Shown piece by piece: positions 58,288-64,000 of a stretch of DNA of 64,000 bases. This stretch comes from Aquiluna sp. (lineage in GTDB: Bacteria; Actinomycetota; Actinomycetes; Actinomycetales; Microbacteriaceae). Below the pieces are notes generated by a model. It was given only the letters and a program-made list of their open reading frames with translations, was not told where the DNA came from and searched no databases. The stretch is from NCBI GenBank assembly GCA_028144365.1, contig JAOGAX010000001.1, forward strand, positions 45,872 through 109,871. The letters are read 5' to 3'. Position numbers and translations under genes: made by a program. The first letter of the stretch is position 1, and every line of letters begins with the position of its first letter.

Positions 58288-59478
58288 ATGGCTAAGGCGA
58301 AATTCGAGCGCACAAAGCCGCACGTCAACATCGGAACCATTGGTCACGTCGACCACGGTAAGACCACTCTGACTGCGGCAATTACTAAGGTGCTGCACGA
58401 CAAGTTCCCATCACTAAATGACAGCTACGCATTCGACCAGATCGACAACTCCCCAGAGGAGAAGCAGCGTGGTATCACCATCAACATCTCCCACGTGGAG
58501 TACCAGACCGACAAGCGCCACTACGCACACGTAGACGCTCCAGGTCACGCTGACTACATCAAGAACATGATCACCGGTGCCGCACAGATGGACGGCGCAA
58601 TCCTCGTGGTTGCTGCTACCGACGGCCCGATGCCTCAGACCAAGGAGCACGTGCTTCTTGCTCGCCAGGTTGGTGTTCCTTACATCGTTGTTGCCCTCAA
58701 CAAGGCTGACATGGTCGATGACGAGGAAATCCTTGAGCTGGTTGAGGTTGAGGTTCGTGACCTGCTGAACCAGTATGAGTTCCCAGGTGACACAGCTCCT
58801 GTAGTCCGCGTATCAGGTTTGAAGGCCCTTGAGGGTGACGCAACCTGGGGTGACGCTGTTGCCAAGCTCATGGAGGCTTGCGACGAGAACATTCCAGAGC
58901 CAGTGCGCGACACTGACAAGCCATTCCTTATGCCAGTTGAGGACGTCTTCACGATCACCGGTCGTGGAACCGTTATCACTGGAAAGGTTGAGCGTGGTCA
59001 GGTCAACGTGAACGACGAGGTCGAGATCGTTGGTATCCGCGATAAGCAGAAGACCACCGTTACCGGTATTGAGATGTTCCGTAAGCTGCTCGATTACGCA
59101 GAAGCCGGCGAGAACGTAGGTCTACTTCTTCGTGGCACCAAGCGCGAGGACGTCGAGCGTGGACAGGTTGTCTGCAAGCCAGGCAGCATTACCCCTCACA
59201 CCAACTTTGACGCCAACGTCTACATCCTTTCCAAGGATGAGGGTGGCCGTCACAACCCGTTCTACACGAACTACCGCCCACAGTTCTATTTCCGTACCAC
59301 TGACGTAACAGGCGTTATCAGCCTGCCATCGGGTACCGAGATGGTTATGCCTGGCGACACCACCGAGATGAGCGTTGAGCTGATTCAGCCAATCGCCATG
59401 GAGGAAGGTCTCCGCTTCGCGATCCGTGAGGGTGGCCGCACCGTAGGTGCCGGTACCGTCACAAAGATCAACAAGTAA
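58288..59478 (+). CDS. tuf: Elongation factor Tu
   Basis: [41 protein letters not shown]. Confidence 0.99.
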   Translation: MAKAKFERTKPHVNIGTIGHVDHGKTTLTAAITKVLHDKFPSLNDSYAFDQIDNSPEEKQRGITINISHVEYQTDKRHYAHVDAPGHADYIKNMITGAAQMDGAILVVAATDGPMPQTKEHVLLARQVGVPYIVVALNKADMVDDEEILELVEVEVRDLLNQYEFPGDTAPVVRVSGLKALEGDATWGDAVAKLMEACDENIPEPVRDTDKPFLMPVEDVFTITGRGTVITGKVERGQVNVNDEVEIVGIRDKQKTTVTGIEMFRKLLDYAEAGENVGLLLRGTKREDVERGQVVCKPGSITPHTNFDANVYILSKDEGGRHNPFYTNYRPQFYFRTTDVTGVISLPSGTEMVMPGDTTEMSVELIQPIAMEEGLRFAIREGGRTVGAGTVTKINK

Positions 59479-59496
59479 GTTCGTACGTAACTAGCT

Positions 59497-59524
59497 AAAA
59501 CCCCCTGGGAAACCAGGGGGTTTT
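59497..59524 (+). terminator. Rho-independent terminator after tuf
   Basis: AAAACCCCCTGG-GAAA-CCAGGGGGTTTT. Confidence 0.93.
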
Positions 59525-59880
59525 GCTTTACCCTCTGCGGCCCCCTTTTTCCCAGAAAAAACTTGCATTGGCCCCTTGTACTGTGGCATCATTGTCAGGT
59601 TCCAAAGCGCGAGGTAACTCGCCCACTGCAGGATGCGTGCACAGATTCTGGGCCGGCCGCAGATAGAGCAAAAACTTAACTGAAATCTAATTTGGTTTTC
59701 TCGCGTGGTCTTTCCACGCGTAATGCCTAAGTCAGGTTTCGGCAAGAGCCCTAGAAATAGGGCGTTGACAGCAAAACAGTGCATCAGCATCACGGTGGTC
59801 AATGAGATTTGCGATTTGCAAATTTAGTTGGCCCCTAAAACACGTGTCTGGAAACAGTCACAAGACGGAAGCGAGTCAAA

Positions 59881-60189
59881 ATGGCGGCTAACAAGATCCG
59901 CATTCGACTGAAGTCGTATGACCACGAGGTCATCGACGTCTCGGCGAGCAAAATCGTCGACACAGTCACACGCGCCGGTGCGAAGGTGGTCGGACCTGTC
60001 CCACTACCCACCGAGAAGAACGTGGTAACGGTTATCCGTTCCCCGCACAAGTACAAGGACAGCCGTGAGCACTTTGAGATGCGTACCCACAAGCGTCTCA
60101 TTGACATCGTCGACCCAACTCCAAAGGCCGTCGATTCGCTGATGCGCTTGGACCTTCCAGCAGACGTCAACATCGAGATCAAGCTTTAG
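59881..60189 (+). CDS. rpsJ: 30S ribosomal protein S10
   Basis: [26 protein letters not shown]. Confidence 0.99.
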   Translation: MAANKIRIRLKSYDHEVIDVSASKIVDTVTRAGAKVVGPVPLPTEKNVVTVIRSPHKYKDSREHFEMRTHKRLIDIVDPTPKAVDSLMRLDLPADVNIEIKL

Positions 60190-60200
60190 AGGATTAGAAG

Positions 60201-60854
60201 ATGGCTGTAGAGACAAGAACAGTTACTGGACTGCTGGGCACCAAGCTCGGAATGACCCAGGCTTGGGACGAGAACAACAAGCTCGTGCCAATCACAGTGG
60301 TCGAAGCTGGTGAAAACGTAATTACCCAAATCAAGACTTTAGAGACCGATGGCTACACCGCCATTCAGGTCGCCTATGGCGCAATCGATCCACGCAAGAC
60401 CGATAAGCCATCCGCCGGACACTTCGAGAAGGCCGGCTCAACCCCACGCCGCTACCGCGCAGAGATTCGCACCGCCAACGCTTCTGACTTTACCGTCGGT
60501 CAGGCAATCGGTGTAGACGTCTTCACTCCTGGTAGCAAGGTAGATGTTGTTGGAACCAGCAAGGGTAAGGGCTTTGCCGGCGTTATGAAGCGTCACGGCT
60601 TCGCCGGTATTCACTCCTCACACGGTGCTCACAAGAACCACCGCAAGCCAGGTTCCATTGGTGCCGGTACCACCCCCAGCCGCGTTCTCAAAGGAAAGAG
60701 AATGGCTGGCCGCATGGGAACCGACCGCGTCACCACACTAAATCTCACCCTCCACTCGGTAGACCTTGAAAAGGGACTGCTGCTTATCAAGGGTGCCGTG
60801 CCAGGGCCTAAGGGTCAGCTGGTATTCGTCCGCAACGCGGTGAAGGAGAGCTAA
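60201..60854 (+). CDS. rplC: 50S ribosomal protein L3
   Basis: [27 protein letters not shown]. Confidence 0.99.
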   Translation: MAVETRTVTGLLGTKLGMTQAWDENNKLVPITVVEAGENVITQIKTLETDGYTAIQVAYGAIDPRKTDKPSAGHFEKAGSTPRRYRAEIRTANASDFTVGQAIGVDVFTPGSKVDVVGTSKGKGFAGVMKRHGFAGIHSSHGAHKNHRKPGSIGAGTTPSRVLKGKRMAGRMGTDRVTTLNLTLHSVDLEKGLLLIKGAVPGPKGQLVFVRNAVKES

Positions 60855-61501
60855 TGCCTACCGTTGACCTAATTGACGTAAAAGGAAAGAAGTCTGGCAG
60901 CGTAGACCTGCCTGAGGCTCTTTTCGACGCAACCACCAACGTTCCGCTGATTCACCAGGTCGTTGTTGCTCAGCTTGCAGCAGCTCGCCAGGGAACCCAG
61001 TCCACGCTTCGTCGTGGCGAGGTATCAGGCACCGGTAAGAAGCCTTTCAAGCAGAAGGGAACCGGTCGTGCGCGTCAGGGTTCCATCCGCATGCCTCAGC
61101 ACCGCGGTGGTGGAATCGTTCACGGTCCAAAGCCTCGCAGCTATGACCAGCGCACCCCTAAGAAGATGGTTGTTGCAGCTCTTCGCGGAGCTCTTTCCGA
61201 CCGCGCTCGCAACGGCAAGATCCACGTCATTGACCAGTTTGGAATCAAGGACACCCCTTCGACCAAGGCAGCCGGTGCATTCCTAAGTTCAATCTCGAGT
61301 GCAAAGAACGTGCTTGTTGTTCTGCACCGCGATGACGAGGTCAGCTACCTAAGCCTGCGTAACCTCCCAGAGGTTCACGTTCTGCCGGTTGACCAGCTAA
61401 ACGCTTACGACGTTCTCCACGCGGAGGACATCGTGTTCACCTCAGCTGCACTCGCAAGCTACGTAGAGTCAGCAGTTGCTACCGAGGAGGCAAGCGCATG
61501 A
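60854..61501 (+). CDS. rplD: 50S ribosomal protein L4
   Basis: [43 protein letters not shown]. Confidence 0.99.
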   Translation: MPTVDLIDVKGKKSGSVDLPEALFDATTNVPLIHQVVVAQLAAARQGTQSTLRRGEVSGTGKKPFKQKGTGRARQGSIRMPQHRGGGIVHGPKPRSYDQRTPKKMVVAALRGALSDRARNGKIHVIDQFGIKDTPSTKAAGAFLSSISSAKNVLVVLHRDDEVSYLSLRNLPEVHVLPVDQLNAYDVLHAEDIVFTSAALASYVESAVATEEASA

Positions 61502-61797
61502 GCAACCTAAACAAGGACCCACGCGACGTGATTGTAAAGCCAATCATCTCTGAGAAGAGCTACGCACTCATCGACGAGGGTAAGTACACCTTCGAGGTTG
61601 ACCCTCGCAGCAACAAGACTGAGATTAAGCAGGCTGTTGAGCAGATCTTCAACGTGAAGGTCGACACCATCAACACCCTCAACCGCCAAGGCAAGACCCG
61701 CCGCACCAGATTTGGCATGGGTAAGCGCAAGGACACCAAGCGTGCGATTGTGACCCTCAAGTCCGGTTCCATCGACATCTTTACCTACATCGGCTAA
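61498..61797 (+). CDS. rplW: 50S ribosomal protein L23
   Basis: [44 protein letters not shown]. Confidence 0.98.
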   Translation: MSNLNKDPRDVIVKPIISEKSYALIDEGKYTFEVDPRSNKTEIKQAVEQIFNVKVDTINTLNRQGKTRRTRFGMGKRKDTKRAIVTLKSGSIDIFTYIG

Positions 61798-61809
61798 GGG
61801 GATACGACA

Positions 61810-62643
61810 ATGGGAATTCGCAAGTACAAGCCAACGACTCCAGGTCGTCGCGGCTCTTCGGTCTCGGACTTTTCTGAGATCACCCGCTCGACCCCTGAGA
61901 AGTCGCTTCTCAAGCCACTGCCTAAGACCGGTGGCCGCAACTCCTCTGGCCGCATCACCACCCGCCACATCGGTGGTGGCCACAAGAGGCAGTACCGCGT
62001 CATTGACTTCCGTCGCCACGACAAGGACGGCGTGCCGGCAAAGGTCGCTCACATCGAGTACGACCCGAACCGCACCGCCCGCATCGCGCTCCTTCACTAC
62101 ATCGACGGCACCAAGCGCTACATCATCGCTCCAAACAAGCTCAAGCAGGGAGATGCCATTGAGCAGGGTCCAAAGGCTGACATTAAGCCTGGAAACAACC
62201 TGCCACTGCGCAACATCCCAGTGGGTACCGTTATCCACGCAATCGAGCTAAAGCCAGGCGGTGGCGCAAAGCTAGGCCGCAGTGCCGGAGCCGCTATTCG
62301 TCTGGTAGCCAAGGAAGGTAGCTGGGCACAGCTCAGACTGCCATCGGGCGAGATCCGCAACGTTGATGCAAATTGCCGCGCCACCATTGGTGAGGTCGGC
62401 AATGCAGAGCAGTCCAACATCAACTGGGGTAAGGCTGGCCGTAAGCGCTGGAAGGGTGTTCGCCCAACCGTGCGTGGTGTTGCCATGAACCCGGTTGACC
62501 ACCCACACGGTGGTGGTGAGGGCAAGACCTCCGGTGGTCGTAACCCTGTTACCCCATGGGGCCAGAAGGAAGGCCGCACGCGTAAGCCGAACCTTCCATC
62601 AGACAAGCAAATCGTTCGTCGTCGTTACGTCGGCAAGAAGTAG
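61810..62643 (+). CDS. rplB: 50S ribosomal protein L2
   Basis: [10 protein letters not shown]...[31 protein letters not shown]. Confidence 0.99.
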   Translation: MGIRKYKPTTPGRRGSSVSDFSEITRSTPEKSLLKPLPKTGGRNSSGRITTRHIGGGHKRQYRVIDFRRHDKDGVPAKVAHIEYDPNRTARIALLHYIDGTKRYIIAPNKLKQGDAIEQGPKADIKPGNNLPLRNIPVGTVIHAIELKPGGGAKLGRSAGAAIRLVAKEGSWAQLRLPSGEIRNVDANCRATIGEVGNAEQSNINWGKAGRKRWKGVRPTVRGVAMNPVDHPHGGGEGKTSGGRNPVTPWGQKEGRTRKPNLPSDKQIVRRRYVGKK

Positions 62644-62652
62644 GAGGGCTAG

Positions 62653-62934
62653 ATGCCAAGAAGTCTAAAGAAGGGCCCCTTCGTCGACGAGCACCTAATG
62701 AAGAAGGTGCGCGTACAGAACGAGGCCAACAGCAAGAACGTGATCAAGACCTGGTCGCGCCGCTCGATGATTGTCCCAGCCATGCTCGGACACACCATCG
62801 CGGTTCACGACGGTCGCAAGCACATTCCAGTTTTCGTCACTGAGACCATGGTCGGTCACAAGCTCGGCGAATTCGCTCCAACCAAGACCTTCCGTGGACA
62901 CGTGAAGGACGACAAGAAGGGTCGTCGCGGCTAA
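62653..62934 (+). CDS. rpsS: 30S ribosomal protein S19
   Basis: [19 protein letters not shown]...[29 protein letters not shown]. Confidence 0.99.
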   Translation: MPRSLKKGPFVDEHLMKKVRVQNEANSKNVIKTWSRRSMIVPAMLGHTIAVHDGRKHIPVFVTETMVGHKLGEFAPTKTFRGHVKDDKKGRRG

Positions 62935-62961
62935 GGCCGGGACGGATAAGAGAGGAAACAG

Positions 62962-63333
62962 ATGGAAGCCATCGCTAAGGTGCGTAACATTCGCATCACC
63001 CCTCAAAAGGCTCGTCGCGTCGTCAACCTGATCCGCGGTAAGCAGGCCAACGAGGCCCTGGGTCTACTGAAGTTCCAGCCTCAGGCTGCTTCAGAACCCA
63101 TCTACAAGGTCGTCGCTTCGGCTGTTGCAAACGCAAAGGTAAAGGGCGAGAGCACCGGAGCCATTGTTGACGAGGACGACCTAGTTATTTCACAGGCTTA
63201 TGTTGACGAGGGAGTGACCCTGAAGCGCTTTAGACCGCGTGCCCAGGGAAGAGCATTCCGCATCAACAAGCGCACCAGCCACATCACCGTGGTGGTTGCA
63301 ACCCCAGACGAGCTAAGAAAGGCAGGCAAGTAA
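62962..63333 (+). CDS. rplV: 50S ribosomal protein L22
   Basis: [21 protein letters not shown]...[24 protein letters not shown]. Confidence 0.99.
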   Translation: MEAIAKVRNIRITPQKARRVVNLIRGKQANEALGLLKFQPQAASEPIYKVVASAVANAKVKGESTGAIVDEDDLVISQAYVDEGVTLKRFRPRAQGRAFRINKRTSHITVVVATPDELRKAGK

Positions 63334-64000
63334 TGGGTCAGAAAGTAAACCCCTACGGCTTCCGCCTAGGCATCACCACCGACCACCGCTCGCGCTGGTT
63401 CGCAGACTCCACTAAGAAGGGTCAGCGCTACAGCGACTACGTGGTTGAGGACGTCAAGGTTCGCAACTACCTGCAGGAGAAGCTGGACCGCGCAGGCATC
63501 TCAAAGATTGAGCTTGAGAGAACCCGCGACCGCATTCGCGTTGACATCTTCGCCGCTCGCCCAGGACTGGTCATTGGCCGTCGTGGTGCAGAGGCAGAGA
63601 CCCTTCGCACCGAGCTCGAGAAGCTCACCGGCAAGCAGGTCCTACTAAACATTCTTGAGGTCAAGAACCCAGAGGCCGACGCTCAGCTCGTCGCACAGGG
63701 CATCGCCGAGCAGCTTTCTGCTCGTGTTGCCTTCCGTCGTGCGATGCGTAAGGGCATCCAGGGTGCACTGCGTTCAGGCGCCAAGGGCATCAGGGTTCAG
63801 TGTGCTGGACGTCTTGGCGGAGCTGAAATGTCAAGAAGTGAGTTCTACCGTGAGGGCAGGGTTCCGCTGCATACTCTCCGTTCAAACATCGACTACGGCT
63901 TCTATGAGGCTAAGACCACCTTCGGTCGCATCGGTGTCAAGGTTTGGATCTACAAGGGCGACCTAACCGCTAAGGAGCTTGCTGCACAGCAGGCAACTCA
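63333..64000 (+). CDS. rpsC: 30S ribosomal protein S3 (3' end beyond window)
   Basis: [37 protein letters not shown]...; ATG overlaps rplV stop; frame open to the window end. Confidence 0.97.
   Translation, partial: MGQKVNPYGFRLGITTDHRSRWFADSTKKGQRYSDYVVEDVKVRNYLQEKLDRAGISKIELERTRDRIRVDIFAARPGLVIGRRGAEAETLRTELEKLTGKQVLLNILEVKNPEADAQLVAQGIAEQLSARVAFRRAMRKGIQGALRSGAKGIRVQCAGRLGGAEMSRSEFYREGRVPLHTLRSNIDYGFYEAKTTFGRIGVKVWIYKGDLTAKELAAQQAT

Noticed and set aside
59491-59802. 103-aa minus-strand ORF in the tuf-rpsJ gap
   Set aside because: Runs through the tuf terminator hairpin and leader; no RBS or coding-like composition.
61507-62238. 243-aa minus-strand ORF antisense to rplW/rplB
   Set aside because: Lies wholly opposite conserved ribosomal protein genes; low-complexity V/L/D-rich translation typical of antisense of GC-rich coding DNA.

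Overview
This 64 kb window looks like a chromosomal segment from a small-genome aquatic actinobacterium, probably Microbacteriaceae (Luna/Aquiluna/Rhodoluna-like). That lineage call is inference from the actinorhodopsin, gene content and protein style. The right third is conserved core: prfB-ftsE-ftsX-smpB, rpoB-rpoC, rpsL-rpsG-fusA-tuf, and the S10 operon from rpsJ into rpsC, which is cut by the window end. The left half is metabolic and transport: sugar ABC permeases, P450 plus nitroreductase, actinorhodopsin, psuG plus a PfkB kinase, a deoC/ALDH operon, a tocopherol-cyclase-like gene, a Cu/As resistance locus and an iron ABC transporter. The middle (about 24.7-47 kb) is rich in surface and glycan genes: galU, subtilase, ugd, UDP-xylose synthase, gmd/fcl and many glycosyltransferases. 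The most interesting signals are: (1) a gapless, about 79-aa C-terminal domain shared by a secreted subtilase and a 900-aa secreted Ig-like surface protein; (2) an ECF sigma factor fused to a transmembrane segment and a predicted extracytoplasmic domain, directly upstream of that surface protein, with matching CGTAAC-N16-CG promoter-like motifs before both genes; (3) an actinorhodopsin gene with a potentially switching structured 5'UTR and, behind a terminator hairpin, an unannotated 37-aa membrane microprotein ORF with a strong Shine-Dalgarno; (4) an apparently split two-gene ALDH16-like pair. I saw no CRISPR, IS element or prophage signal. All functional calls come from reading translated sequence; no database search was run.
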